A stretch of DNA of 64,000 nt from Pseudomonadota bacterium (GCA_027621915.1 JAQCAD010000001.1:1-64000); one strand, 5' to 3'; numbered from the stretch's first letter, positions 8,570-18,414 are shown. Numbers and translations are program-made. The notes: generated by a model not told the origin, from the sequence alone.

Positions 8570-9502
8570 TTACAATGCCTCGATGTTTCGTTCGACACGA
8601 CTGATCAGCCGCGTTAATTCGTCTTTGTCTGTTGCGCTCAGCAACGGCCCGGGCGCACGCACCGTGGGAGAGGCAATTATGCCTCGCCGGTAAAGTGTTT
8701 CTTTGCGCAACGCGAGGCCGAATCCCGGTTGTTGTTCGTGCCGCACCAATGGCAAATAAGCGTCGAACACGTCTTCTGCCCTGTCCTGCTCACCGGCCAG
8801 ATGCAGCGCGACGACTGCGACGAGCATCTCAGGATAGGCAAATCCGGTCATTGCACCGTCCGCGCCGCGCGCGAGTTCCTGCGGCAGATACAAGCCACCG
8901 TTGCCAACAAGAATCGACACACGCCTCAGCCCTTCATCCGAGGCCTGGCGAACTCGCGACACTTTGGTCAGCCCCGGGCACTCTTCGTGTTTCAGCATCA
9001 CGAGCTGTTCGAAGTCAGCGACCATCCGGTTGAACAGGGGCACCGAAATTTCCGTGCGAGTTGCCTGAGGATAATCCTGGTAACACACCGGGATATCGTC
9101 GCCAAGCGCGGTGAATACCTGGCTGAGATAACTGTAGATCTTCTCCTCGGTCGCGAGACCCTGCAATGGTGCGACCATGACTCCGGCTGCTCCCTTGTCC
9201 ATGCTGATCTTCGACAGCCGTACCAGGTTATCAAGTCCGGGATCTGATACGCCCACCACTACGGGAACGGCTCCGCCGACCCGCTTCATAATTCGATCGA
9301 GAAAAGCCACGGATTCCTCAGGTGCCATTTTCTGCGCCTCTCCCATGATACCGAGGATAGTAATGCCCGAGACGCCCTTCTCGATGTAAAAGTCGACCAG
9401 TCGATCGGTGCTTTCGAAGTCGATCTCGCCATTGTCGGCGAATGGTGTCGCCGAGATAATGAACACACCCCGCGCATTCTCGTCCAGTTTCGTGTGAATC
9501 AT
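8570..9502 (-). CDS. DapA/NAL-family Schiff-base aldolase or lyase
   Basis: A 310-residue (beta/alpha)8 enzyme of the dihydrodipicolinate synthase/N-acetylneuraminate lyase family. The Schiff-base Lys is Lys171 in VMLKHEE and the catalytic Tyr is Tyr144 in CYQDYP. The usual GTTGE motif is changed to GIMGE (51-55), so the Thr proton-relay pair of true DapA is absent. It is therefore unlikely to be the lysine-pathway enzyme and more likely cleaves or dehydrates a catabolic 2-oxo acid. It is the second gene of the operon, starting 6 bases after the symporter stop and ending 2 bases before the SDR-like start. Confidence 0.87.
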   Translation of the reverse strand: MIHTKLDENARGVFIISATPFADNGEIDFESTDRLVDFYIEKGVSGITILGIMGEAQKMAPEESVAFLDRIMKRVGGAVPVVVGVSDPGLDNLVRLSKISMDKGAAGVMVAPLQGLATEEKIYSYLSQVFTALGDDIPVCYQDYPQATRTEISVPLFNRMVADFEQLVMLKHEECPGLTKVSRVRQASDEGLRRVSILVGNGGLYLPQELARGADGAMTGFAYPEMLVAVVALHLAGEQDRAEDVFDAYLPLVRHEQQPGFGLALRKETLYRRGIIASPTVRAPGPLLSATDKDELTRLISRVERNIEAL

Positions 9503-9508
9503 TGGTGC

Positions 9509-10933
9509 TTAGACCTCCTTGGTGCTGCGCGCCATTCGAACGTATTGCTTATTGCTATCTGTAACGGCCGTCGCGTAACGGTTTTGCCCGGAAAGAAAAT
9601 CTTTCATGAGGGTAACAAACACACCGCTTAGAAGTAACAATGCCACGAGATTTGGCAGTGCACTCGCCGCTACGGAAATGTTCGCCAGCGCCCACAACTG
9701 ATCGACATTTGTGACACCCGCGAATACAACGCCTGGCAGGAAATAAATCCACCGTACAACGCGAAATGTCTTTTCACCAAACAAACTGACAACAGCCGTC
9801 TCAAAGTAGACGTAAAATCCAATCTGCGTAGATAAGCAGAATGTCAGAATCGCGATCGAAATGATGGCGTTTGCAACATCGGGCGAGTAGTACGTCGCGA
9901 ATGCCTGAAGCAACATTTCAATTCCGGTACTACCATTGGCCAGGACACCAGTTGACAAAATAATAAACGCGGTAATCGTGCACACAACCGTCGTGTCGAC
10001 GAATACTTCTGCCGCACCCCATAAGCCCTGCTTGAACGGATGCGGAGTATCGGCATTTGCATGCACCATTGGTGCGGTTCCTAACCCTGCCTCATTCGAC
10101 AACATTCCGCGCGCCATGCCCATCTTGATAGCGGCCATTACAGCAGCTCCGGCAAAACCACCAACAGCGGGAGCCGGGGCAAGCGCGTAGGCGAATATCT
10201 CGCGAATCACTCCCGGTAGTTGCAGCGCGTTTGCTGCAAGAATTACAAGACCACTGAACAGATAGATGACCGTCATTAGCGGGACGAGCATTTCGCATAC
10301 GCGACCAATCCGTCGAATTCCGCCAATGGCGACCAGCGCCGTGATGATCCCCATGGCTCCGGTCACCAGGTAGGGACTCCAGCCATAGCCGGCATTGAAT
10401 GCGCGGCCCACCGTATGTGCCTGAAGCAGGGACGAGCTGAACAAACTGTTGATCGTGACGCCAATGCTGAAAAGAACCGCTAACGACTTCCACCCAAGCG
10501 CCTTGTTGATGTAGTACATCGGGCCGCCGCGGACATGTCCGTTCTCATCGACTTCGCGATAGTGAACACCGATCGTTACTTCGGCTGCCTTGGTCATCAT
10601 GCCAAACAGAGCCAGCAGCCACATCCAGAATATCGCGCCGGGTCCGCCGAGCGACAACGCAGTCGCGACGCCGGCCATGTTGCCCATGCCCACCGTGCCG
10701 GCAAGCGAAGTCGCGGTGGCCTGAAATGGTGTCATGCGATCGATTTTCTGGTCTGCGTTGCGATCGAACATCCGACCAAAAGTGTTTCGCATGATGTAGG
10801 CGAAGCCGGTGATCTGGAAGAAGCGGGTTCGAACGGTCAGATACACATAAACGAAGGCGATAAACGCAGTCGTCCACGGCCCCCACATCAGGTCGCTGAT
10901 CCGAGCGACGATAGTCAGAAAAACGTCGAACAT
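9509..10933 (-). CDS. Sodium:alanine symporter family (AGCS) amino-acid transporter
   Basis: A 474-residue inner-membrane carrier of the AGCS family with about ten hydrophobic segments. Hallmarks are WTTAFIAFVYVYLTVRTRFFQITGF at the N-terminus (the usual aromatic run), GTVGMGNMAGVATALSLGG and VRGGPMYYI. Family members import alanine, glycine or D-amino acids with Na+. As first gene of the operon it probably brings in the substrate, or an amino acid produced, of the hydantoinase pathway. The start at 10933 is supported by GGGGG about 9 bases upstream; the longer reading is not. Confidence 0.9.
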   Translation of the reverse strand: MFDVFLTIVARISDLMWGPWTTAFIAFVYVYLTVRTRFFQITGFAYIMRNTFGRMFDRNADQKIDRMTPFQATATSLAGTVGMGNMAGVATALSLGGPGAIFWMWLLALFGMMTKAAEVTIGVHYREVDENGHVRGGPMYYINKALGWKSLAVLFSIGVTINSLFSSSLLQAHTVGRAFNAGYGWSPYLVTGAMGIITALVAIGGIRRIGRVCEMLVPLMTVIYLFSGLVILAANALQLPGVIREIFAYALAPAPAVGGFAGAAVMAAIKMGMARGMLSNEAGLGTAPMVHANADTPHPFKQGLWGAAEVFVDTTVVCTITAFIILSTGVLANGSTGIEMLLQAFATYYSPDVANAIISIAILTFCLSTQIGFYVYFETAVVSLFGEKTFRVVRWIYFLPGVVFAGVTNVDQLWALANISVAASALPNLVALLLLSGVFVTLMKDFLSGQNRYATAVTDSNKQYVRMARSTKEV

Positions 10934-11197
10934 GCTAATTCCCCCGAAATGGCGCGCACTATTTGCTGTTTTCTTATTGTGCCGGTCGAGGATCATTGAC
11001 CGTCCAGCTATCAAAAAGCAATTTCAGTTGAAACACGGCCTGATGCCGGCTAGGCGACTGTAACAAAGTGGTTTTTATTCTCCAATGCCGTGGCCATTTG
11101 TCGTAAAATTCCCGGTCAACATGATCAAACGTCCGGCCTGGCAACGCCTGTCCATAGAAACGGCGTCGGGATGGAAAAACAATGTGGGGGAGCAAGA

Positions 11198-13258
11198 ATG
11201 AAGACTGCTATTTCGGCGTCGAAATATATCCGTTCCGGTGTAACTACTGTTTTTATGGTGCTGGCACTTTCCATCGCTGGGTGCTCGCAAGATCCCGCGT
11301 CTTCCGGCGCCGGGATGGCTGGCAGCATCCTGCCGGCACCCGGAACCGATGGCGGCACCTGGGGATACCTTGGCGGCGACGCCGCGCACACCCGTTATTC
11401 TCCAGCTGACCAGGTCACGCTGGAAAATTTCGAAGATCTGGAGGAATCGTGGGTCTGGGACGGCGCGAGCTTCAATGCCCAAAGCGGTCGCTCCACGCCC
11501 AGCTACATTAACGGCAAGTTGTACACGGTCGCAGGGCCACGTCGCTATGTCGTCGCGCTTGATCCGGCTACCGGTGAGCTGATCTGGTCGTATGGCGAAC
11601 CAAGAACACCTCGCTTCGAATACTCAATGCGTGCCGATTACGGCAAGGGCGTCGCTTACGCCGAGGTCGACGGACGTGGCGTCATTTACATTTCGTCACC
11701 CGGTTTTTTCCTGACCGCGCTCGATGCAGATACCGGTGAGCCGCTGGAAAACTGGGGACGCCCTGTCGGAGTCGCTGGTTTCCCGGAAACCGGCGTTGTC
11801 GACATGCTGACCGACTTACTTTCTGACCTGCCGTACGAACACGATCCGTACAAAGGCATGGATCTCAAGGACGGCTACATCACGACATCGTCGCCACCCA
11901 TCGTCGTCAATGGCGTGGTTATTGTCGGCAATTCGCACGAGCAGGGTTACTACCAGTCTCGTGTCGAAAACGTGCCGGGCGACATCCTGGGCTACGACGC
12001 TCGCACCGGCGAGTTCCTCTGGAAATTTCACGTCATTCCACGGCCCGGTGAAGTGGGTCACGAGACCTGGGAGAACGACGCCTGGAAGTGGACTGGCGAC
12101 GTATCGTCTTGGGCGCCGATGGCTGCTGACCAGGAACGCGGCATCGTCTACATTCCGACGAATGGCGCGACCATCGATTACTACGGCGGCTTCCGCCCTG
12201 GCGACAACCTTTATGGCACCAGCCTGATCGCACTCGATGCAAAAACCGGTGAACGCGTCTGGCATTACCAGCTCGTCAAACATGACATCTGGAATTACGA
12301 TACGTCGACCGCACCGATACTTCTGGATGTGAATATTGACGGTAAGAAAACGCCAATCGTCGTGCAGACGACCAAGCAGAATTTTGCTTACACGTTCAAT
12401 CGCGAAACCGGCGAGCCCATCTGGCCGATCGTCGATACGCCGGTTCCCGCTTCCGACATCCCGGGTGAAAAACTTGCGACAACGCAGCCGTTCCCAACCA
12501 GACCTGCAGCATATGGCATGCAGGGCCTGACCTATGATGACCTCGTCGATTACACGCCGGCGATGCGCGAAGCAGCTATTGAAGCGCTGAAGGATCACAA
12601 GATCGGACCGCTGTTTAACCCGCCGCTGCACCGGGACAATGACCAGGGTTACCGCGCTGCCTACTGGTGCCCGGGAGATGGTGGCGGTACGAACATCGAT
12701 GGCCCCAGCGTTGCCGATCCTGAAACCGGCATTCTGTACGTTTCGACCCGCGCCGCATGCTCATCCAGAATCATCGTCTCCGGCGAAGAGCGCGATAAGG
12801 ATATCGCAGCCCCGACCGGTTCGACTTTCGCTGACTTCGCGTCATTGCGTTCAGACCAGGTTCGACACCCGGACGGCATTCCCATGTTCAAACCACCGTA
12901 TAGCCACATCACGGCGATCGACATGAACACCGGAGAGCACTTGTGGCAGTTGCCGATTGGTGAAACACCGGAACGCGTTACGAACCTGCCGGCATTGCAG
13001 GGGATAAATATTCCAACGACGGGCACCGGGCGCAATGCTGCGATGTCAGTCACCAAATCGGTATTCATGTACGCAAGCCATGCCAGCGACGAAACGCCGA
13101 TGTTGTATTTCGTCGATAAGATCACGGGCGAACCAATAGGCGGTGTAGAGATCCCCGGCGAGGTCAATTACGGTATGTCAACTTACGTCCATGAGGGCAA
13201 GCAGTACGTCATGCTGCAGACCGGAGCAAAACTGACTGCCATGGCTTTGCCGGACTGA
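11198..13258 (+). CDS. PQQ-dependent dehydrogenase, predicted lipoprotein
   Basis: A 686-residue quinoprotein clearly paralogous to 1709-3712 over its whole length, with the same landmarks (GGDAAHTRYSP, KHDIWNYD, YWCPGDGGG) and no haem domain. Unlike its paralogue it has a lipoprotein signal: a hydrophobic stretch ending LSIAGC at residue 29 or so, so it should be lipid-anchored facing the periplasm. The ATG at 11198 follows GGGGGA; the upstream in-frame ATG at 11171 would disrupt the signal. It is divergent from the symporter operon across a 264-base gap. The substrate is unknown and is possibly different from that of the first copy. Confidence 0.9.
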   Translation: MKTAISASKYIRSGVTTVFMVLALSIAGCSQDPASSGAGMAGSILPAPGTDGGTWGYLGGDAAHTRYSPADQVTLENFEDLEESWVWDGASFNAQSGRSTPSYINGKLYTVAGPRRYVVALDPATGELIWSYGEPRTPRFEYSMRADYGKGVAYAEVDGRGVIYISSPGFFLTALDADTGEPLENWGRPVGVAGFPETGVVDMLTDLLSDLPYEHDPYKGMDLKDGYITTSSPPIVVNGVVIVGNSHEQGYYQSRVENVPGDILGYDARTGEFLWKFHVIPRPGEVGHETWENDAWKWTGDVSSWAPMAADQERGIVYIPTNGATIDYYGGFRPGDNLYGTSLIALDAKTGERVWHYQLVKHDIWNYDTSTAPILLDVNIDGKKTPIVVQTTKQNFAYTFNRETGEPIWPIVDTPVPASDIPGEKLATTQPFPTRPAAYGMQGLTYDDLVDYTPAMREAAIEALKDHKIGPLFNPPLHRDNDQGYRAAYWCPGDGGGTNIDGPSVADPETGILYVSTRAACSSRIIVSGEERDKDIAAPTGSTFADFASLRSDQVRHPDGIPMFKPPYSHITAIDMNTGEHLWQLPIGETPERVTNLPALQGINIPTTGTGRNAAMSVTKSVFMYASHASDETPMLYFVDKITGEPIGGVEIPGEVNYGMSTYVHEGKQYVMLQTGAKLTAMALPD

Positions 13259-13273
13259 CGCCCAGACCTTGAG

Positions 13274-13310
13274 GCCGGGCCCGGCGACACACCGGGCCCG
13301 GCTTATTTTG
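13274..13310 (+). terminator. Intrinsic terminator after the second PQQ dehydrogenase
   Basis: An 11-base GC-rich stem (13274-13284 with 13292-13302, arm GCCGGGCCCGG) with a seven-base loop, followed by TTATTTTG. It starts 16 bases after the stop codon. Confidence 0.85.
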
Positions 13311-13343
13311 TGACGCAATCCCACGATGTGGCATACCCTCATT

Positions 13344-13372
13344 CTGGCCACAAATTACCTTTGATATAGTCC
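13344..13372 (+). promoter_or_regulatory. Candidate sigma-70 promoter of the class III aminotransferase gene
   Basis: TTCTGG at 13344-13349 and TATAGT at 13367-13372 are spaced by 17 bases, 28 bases before the ATG at 13401 and after the preceding terminator. The -35 box is weak. Confidence 0.4.
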
Positions 13373-13400
13373 GCGACTGCCCATCATCGTTGGTATCCCA

Positions 13401-14915
13401 ATGTCCCAGACAGCAAGCCATCTCAGTAGCGAAATTCTCATCTCAAAACTCAATGAGATGAGAACCTTCGGCGGGCCTGCAATTACCAGCGGCCTCTCGG
13501 ACAACGTGATCGAGGACTTTCTTGACGACTACGATGCGCTGGCAACAGCTATCGATCGTGCCTATGACCACTTCAATGACGTAAGGGACGTGTACCCGGA
13601 GTTCCTGGCACTTGGCGAAGTCGACCAGATTCGAGAGGCGCAGGATGGCTACACCAATTTTTACTCCGAAGATGCCGTTAACCCTTATATCGCGGCCAGC
13701 GCTGCGGGCCCGTGGATCGTCAGCCTGAAAGGTGCAGTGATATACGATTGCGGCGGCTACGGCATGCTGGGTTTCGGCCATGCGCCCGAGGTTGTACTGG
13801 ATGCGATGAACCAGCCACACGTGATGGCGAACATAATGACGGCCAGTATCAGCCAGATGGAATTCGTCCGCTGTCTGAGAAACGAAATAGGGCATTCGCG
13901 AGATACCGGAACACCGTTTGTCAAATTCCTTTGTCTCAATAGTGGCTCAGAAGCCACAACGATGGCGTCCAGAATATCCGACATCAATACCAAGAATCTG
14001 ACCGACCCCGGCGCACGCCATGCCGGGCGCAAAGTTCATGGAATTACGCTCAAGGGCAGCTTTCACGGACGAACAGACCGACCCGCCCGCTATTCGGATT
14101 CCACGCTTCGTAATTACCGTAAACACCTCGCTTCTTACCGTGACAGCGATTACCTGTTAACCGTTGAACCGAACAACATCGAATCTATGGAAGTGGCATT
14201 TGCCAAAGCAGAGCGCGATAGCGTTTTTATCGAGGCTTTCTTCATGGAACCGGTCATGGGTGAGGGTAATCCTGGACTGGCAATTACAGCCGATTTTTAT
14301 CAGCGGGCAAGAGAGTTGACCAAGCAGCATGGCTCGATGCTGGTGATCGATTCCATTCAGTCCGGACTTCGAGCCCATGGCGTACTCTCCATCGTCGATT
14401 TTCCGGGTTTCCAGCATCTGGAGGGCCCGGACATGGAGGCCTACTCAAAGGCGATCAATGGAGGCCAGTTTCCACTGTCAGTTCTCGCGCTGTCCGAGAA
14501 AGCTGCGTCGATTTACCGGACCGGCCTTTATGGAAATACAATGACCAGCAACCCTCGCGCGCTGGACGTCGGGATGGCCGTATTGCAAAACTTCACGCCA
14601 GCGCTGCGCGAGAACGTTCGCGCACAGGGCGCAGCACTACTGAGCGGACTCCAGAAACTTGGGCAGGAGCTGGGCGATGCGATCACCGCGACCGAAGGAA
14701 CCGGGCTTCTTCTGAGTTGCGAATTGAATCAACGTTACAAGTGTCATGGCGCCAACAGTACGGAAGATTACTTGCGTCGGCAGGGGCTTGGTGTCATCCA
14801 TGGCGGCACGCGATCTTTACGCTACACGCCGCATTTCGCGATTAGCGACAAGGAGATTGAATTGATTATTCAGCTTACCCGGGATGCGCTCGTTCGTGGG
14901 CCGAAACTGCAGTAG
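13401..14915 (+). CDS. Class III PLP-dependent aminotransferase
   Basis: A 504-residue fold-type I PLP enzyme of the class III (omega-aminotransferase/acetylornithine) family. It contains NSGSEATTMA for phosphate binding, GSFHGRT, an IDSIQSG segment where this family usually has D-E-V-Q, and the Schiff-base Lys350 in YSKAINGGQFP. Such enzymes move an amino group from a terminal amine or omega-amino acid to a 2-oxo acid. Products of dihydropyrimidine or hydantoin opening include beta- and omega-amino acids, so linkage to the neighbouring hydantoinase is logical but unproven. It has its own candidate promoter and follows a terminator. Confidence 0.85.
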   Translation: MSQTASHLSSEILISKLNEMRTFGGPAITSGLSDNVIEDFLDDYDALATAIDRAYDHFNDVRDVYPEFLALGEVDQIREAQDGYTNFYSEDAVNPYIAASAAGPWIVSLKGAVIYDCGGYGMLGFGHAPEVVLDAMNQPHVMANIMTASISQMEFVRCLRNEIGHSRDTGTPFVKFLCLNSGSEATTMASRISDINTKNLTDPGARHAGRKVHGITLKGSFHGRTDRPARYSDSTLRNYRKHLASYRDSDYLLTVEPNNIESMEVAFAKAERDSVFIEAFFMEPVMGEGNPGLAITADFYQRARELTKQHGSMLVIDSIQSGLRAHGVLSIVDFPGFQHLEGPDMEAYSKAINGGQFPLSVLALSEKAASIYRTGLYGNTMTSNPRALDVGMAVLQNFTPALRENVRAQGAALLSGLQKLGQELGDAITATEGTGLLLSCELNQRYKCHGANSTEDYLRRQGLGVIHGGTRSLRYTPHFAISDKEIELIIQLTRDALVRGPKLQ

Positions 14916-14942
14916 TTGCGCTTCTTTCTGCGTCGTCTGTCT

Positions 14943-17441
14943 TTATCTTTCAGCCATGCTGATTTCATAAATTAAATGGCTGCGCGCCGATAACGTGCGA
15001 CGACCGACTGTCGCGACCAAGAGCAGCAGTTGCAACACCAGGGTCCAGGGCGTCATGACTCCGCCACCACCACCGCCAACTCCCTGGTTGACGCCAACAT
15101 TGACAACTCTTGTCGCAGACCCAACATTGCCCGCTCTGTTGGAAACCGAATAATTCAACGTGTATGTACCGACGACAGATGTAGTAAAACTGCCGCTCGT
15201 TACTACTGACGTTGTGAGATCACCGTCGATATCGTCCGTAGCCGTGGCACCGGGATCCTCATAAAATCCACCGGCGGGAATTGCCACTGTTGCCTCGCCA
15301 GTCAGTAAGACGACCGGCGCCACGCGATCACCGCGTCCCAGTCGGCCGATGCCGTTATTGGCATGGATCTCAACAACACTCGAATCGCGTCCGGCCATGA
15401 TCAGATCCAGGGACTGGTCATTATTGAAGTCAAGCACTACACCCCTGCGCATTCCGGAACTGACAATTTGCTCCTCGCTAAGAGCAAAGCCGCCGCCTGC
15501 GAGACCAAGATATACCTGGTGAACACCCGCTTCGTTCAACGCGACAATGTCCGGCAGCGAATCGCCGTCCACGTCACCCGCCAGCATTTTACCGAGCGGT
15601 GATGCTCCAATTTTCGCGCCGGCGGGGAACGATCCATCCGGATTCTGATAAAGGATCTTGCTTTCAGGAGCGGTCAGGTTGCCACCGTCTATGGCCAGCA
15701 AGAGGTCGGTTCTCCCGTCTCCGTTGAGATCGGCGCCTGAAACTCCCGCGACACTCCCTCGCTGCAGGCGTTGCGACGCAAAATTTCTGCCGTCACCGGA
15801 GTTTCTGAGCACCCTGACCGATCGATCACCAGACTCGACAACCAGGATATCGGCGAAACTGTCGCTGTTAGTGTCCGCAATCGACACGTCTATCCCGGGA
15901 CCGGCGGATAGCGTGGTCACCGAGAATCCGGACTGGCCGGTATTGCGAAGCAAATGCGATCCGCCGGTTCCCGTCAGGGCGAGATCGGTGAAGCCATCCC
16001 AGTCAAAATCGGCCACGCCGGCGGCCGTAATCGTGCCTGAATCAGAGTATGTGAGATCAATTGACTGCGAAAAAGTGCCATTTCCCTCATTGATGTAGAT
16101 ACGACCCGCCTTGCCGGACATTCCGGCAACCGCCACATCCGGATTGTTGTCACCGTTCCAGTCGAGCACGACCACGGCCAGACCGCCGCTGTCGGCGCCC
16201 AGACTGGTGCCGGGGGAGATCACGGTTCTGTTTCCACTATTGAAATAAACGACGGTTTGAGTTGATGCCACAACGAGGTCCTGATATCCGTCACCATTTA
16301 GATCGCCACTCGCGATATCGTGGCCGGTCGTGCTCAGGAATTGCGTAGGGCCCTCACTGAACCGCGACACAACCTGCGCACCGATCAAGGACAAGTTGCT
16401 GCCAACATTCGCGTCTTGGGACACCGCGACCGCAATCAGAGAATTGTCGCCATCCGAGTCTTGCGTACCTTGTACAGCGATGGTTTTACTGGCGCCAGCA
16501 CCTAGACTATTGAGCGAACAACGGGCCGACGGGTCTTTCGAATTATTCGCGAAAATCGTACAGTCCGGTGGCGCACCGAGCGACAGTGCCGGACCACTTG
16601 TGCTCCATTGTGCGACGAGTTCGCCTTCATCAAGATCAGATGGCCCCAGATTGTGGACAACGATATTCCACTGCGCACTTTCACCGACCGTAACAGGATT
16701 GACTGATAGGCCGGTTGCGACTGTGAGATTAGCTCGTCCATCAGAATATATGAACAGCTGAAAGCTTAGTGACGCGGTAAGACCGCCTGAATCTGTCGCA
16801 ATGACTGCCAAATCGTATGCGCTGTCCCTGGCATCAACAGCCGTGGGTGTTCCTGACAATATTCCGCTGACCAGATCTATTGACAGGCCTCCGCTAGCGG
16901 GTAGTCCAGCTGCCGAGAACTGAAGCGTGTCGCCTTCATCAATGTCGCCGAAATAATCGGCCAGCGCCAACTGAAAGAAAATGCCTTCGACTGCTCCCTG
17001 GTCGGGTGGACTGCCCACGGCAAATGGCGAAGTATTTTCAGTATCCGATATCTCGATTTTCACTTTGGCGTCTGATGAATACTCCGAACCGTCGAAAACC
17101 CGATACTTAAAATCGTCGTCTTTCGAATTCTTTCCATCATGCAGATAAGTAAACGTTCCATCTTCGTTCAGCGTCAATTCACCATGCTTGGCGTCTTTGA
17201 CGAGTTCAACGGTCAGAGGGTCATTTTCAATATCGATATCGTTATCGAGCACGCTGTCAGATCCGTTGCTTAGAGCCGTCGCCGTACCACCTTTTGCGAC
17301 CAGCAAAGTGTCGTCTGCAGCTGTTGGCGGAACGCCGGAGGCGCTTGCCAGGTTGGTAGCGATCACACCAAGCATGAGCGCGCCCAACGCAATCCGGGTT
17401 CGGCGCAAATTCTGGCGGAGTTTTTTCGGACTGATAGACAA
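14943..17441 (-). CDS. Secreted FG-GAP/VCBS-repeat protein with Gly-rich C-terminal sorting tail
   Basis: An 832-residue surface protein. It has a signal peptide ending ASA near residue 35, a cadherin-like/VCBS module (about 40-130), a putative-Ig domain, a DUF11-like domain, then FG-GAP/VCBS beta-propeller repeats (DLNGDGYQD, DWNGDNNPD, DFDWDGFTD, DLNGDGRTD, DVDGDSLPD) that look calcium-binding. An HYR/DUF5011-type Ig domain (about 730-790) follows. The end is GGGGGG, one hydrophobic helix and RR, the layout of GlyGly-CTERM-like sorting signals. The start is TTG at 17441, supported by AGGGG upstream. A surface or adhesive role is likely; the ligand is unknown. Confidence 0.85.
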   Translation of the reverse strand: MSISPKKLRQNLRRTRIALGALMLGVIATNLASASGVPPTAADDTLLVAKGGTATALSNGSDSVLDNDIDIENDPLTVELVKDAKHGELTLNEDGTFTYLHDGKNSKDDDFKYRVFDGSEYSSDAKVKIEISDTENTSPFAVGSPPDQGAVEGIFFQLALADYFGDIDEGDTLQFSAAGLPASGGLSIDLVSGILSGTPTAVDARDSAYDLAVIATDSGGLTASLSFQLFIYSDGRANLTVATGLSVNPVTVGESAQWNIVVHNLGPSDLDEGELVAQWSTSGPALSLGAPPDCTIFANNSKDPSARCSLNSLGAGASKTIAVQGTQDSDGDNSLIAVAVSQDANVGSNLSLIGAQVVSRFSEGPTQFLSTTGHDIASGDLNGDGYQDLVVASTQTVVYFNSGNRTVISPGTSLGADSGGLAVVVLDWNGDNNPDVAVAGMSGKAGRIYINEGNGTFSQSIDLTYSDSGTITAAGVADFDWDGFTDLALTGTGGSHLLRNTGQSGFSVTTLSAGPGIDVSIADTNSDSFADILVVESGDRSVRVLRNSGDGRNFASQRLQRGSVAGVSGADLNGDGRTDLLLAIDGGNLTAPESKILYQNPDGSFPAGAKIGASPLGKMLAGDVDGDSLPDIVALNEAGVHQVYLGLAGGGFALSEEQIVSSGMRRGVVLDFNNDQSLDLIMAGRDSSVVEIHANNGIGRLGRGDRVAPVVLLTGEATVAIPAGGFYEDPGATATDDIDGDLTTSVVTSGSFTTSVVGTYTLNYSVSNRAGNVGSATRVVNVGVNQGVGGGGGGVMTPWTLVLQLLLLVATVGRRTLSARSHLIYEISMAER

Positions 17442-17587
17442 ATCGCTGCCCCTGTTCTTATTATTCGACGGGTACTGTCGCAGACAGTGTAACTAAGAAG
17501 GCAGTCTGAAAACAGGTTCTTCAGAAGCGACTTTATTATAGCAAATCAGGTAGGTACTACTATTTTCTCAAGGCTTTTCTAGCCCAT

Positions 17588-18289
17588 TTACCGAACGATA
17601 AATAGCGGATTGTCGAGGATTCTCGCGGCGACCTGCTGACCGGTCACCGAGTAACCAATGTATTCATATTCGACACCCGACTTTTCAACGAATTCCTGAA
17701 ATGCCTTGTATTCGTGCTGCTGCCAGCGCGGAAAATTGTAGTACTCATCGAACAGCACGATCGCGCCAGGCTGCAGACGAGATCCAAGCTTGTCGAAAAT
17801 AGTAACGGTCGATGAGTACAAATCGCAGTCGACGTGCAGAAGCGCAATCGGGTCACTGTGCTTTTTCAGGAATTCAGATATGGTTTTGTCAAACATGCCG
17901 ATTTCGAACTGTACGTTGTCGGGAACTTTCGGCAGTTTCTTTTGAGCGAAGGCACCCACCGGATTGCCATTCCAGTACTCGGGAATACCTTCGAACGAAT
18001 CAAACCCGTAAACCACCCGATCCGCATACTCTCCAATCCAGCGAATCGACTTGCCGCGACCGACGCCGAACTCCATGTACAAACCTGGCAGGCTTGCCTC
18101 ATGAACAACGTGTTTGACGAGCTGCTGGTGCTTCTCGAAATATGGCGCATCGGCCATGTTCGCCTTTACGTAGTCAATCGTGTCTTTCTTCGCGTCGAGC
18201 TGCAAATCGACAAGCAGGTTCGATCCGTAGTGCTTGAGAACGAAACGCCGAAAAAGAAACTCACTCAATGTACGTTTGAATAAAGGCAT
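17588..18289 (-). CDS. TylF/MycF-family SAM-dependent O-methyltransferase
   Basis: A 233-residue class I methyltransferase of the macrocin O-methyltransferase (TylF) type. Visible are the SAM-binding MEFGVGRGKS, YGFDSFEGIPE, and the metal-site region HVDCDLYSST and LFDEYYN. Family members methylate sugar hydroxyls, and many uncharacterised homologues sit in polysaccharide loci. The start at 18289 has GGGAGA just upstream and removes an unlikely N-terminal extension. It lies upstream of the FG-GAP protein gene and downstream of an unknown gene on the same strand, hinting at surface-glycan modification (inference). Confidence 0.82.
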   Translation of the reverse strand: MPLFKRTLSEFLFRRFVLKHYGSNLLVDLQLDAKKDTIDYVKANMADAPYFEKHQQLVKHVVHEASLPGLYMEFGVGRGKSIRWIGEYADRVVYGFDSFEGIPEYWNGNPVGAFAQKKLPKVPDNVQFEIGMFDKTISEFLKKHSDPIALLHVDCDLYSSTVTIFDKLGSRLQPGAIVLFDEYYNFPRWQQHEYKAFQEFVEKSGVEYEYIGYSVTGQQVAARILDNPLFIVR

Positions 18290-18414
18290 GGTTCTCCCGG
18301 CGTCACAGCCAGTGATTTCATCTTTGATTGAACGCCGGCACAAGGGTCCCGATGGTGCAAAAGTTTAGCACACCATGTGACGCCGCAGATGTCCGTCGCC
18401 GAGAGACCGGCAGG

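Noticed and set aside
11816-12631. 271-codon minus-strand frame inside the second PQQ dehydrogenase gene
   Set aside because: It shadows a conserved coding sequence; composition reflects reverse-complement codons.
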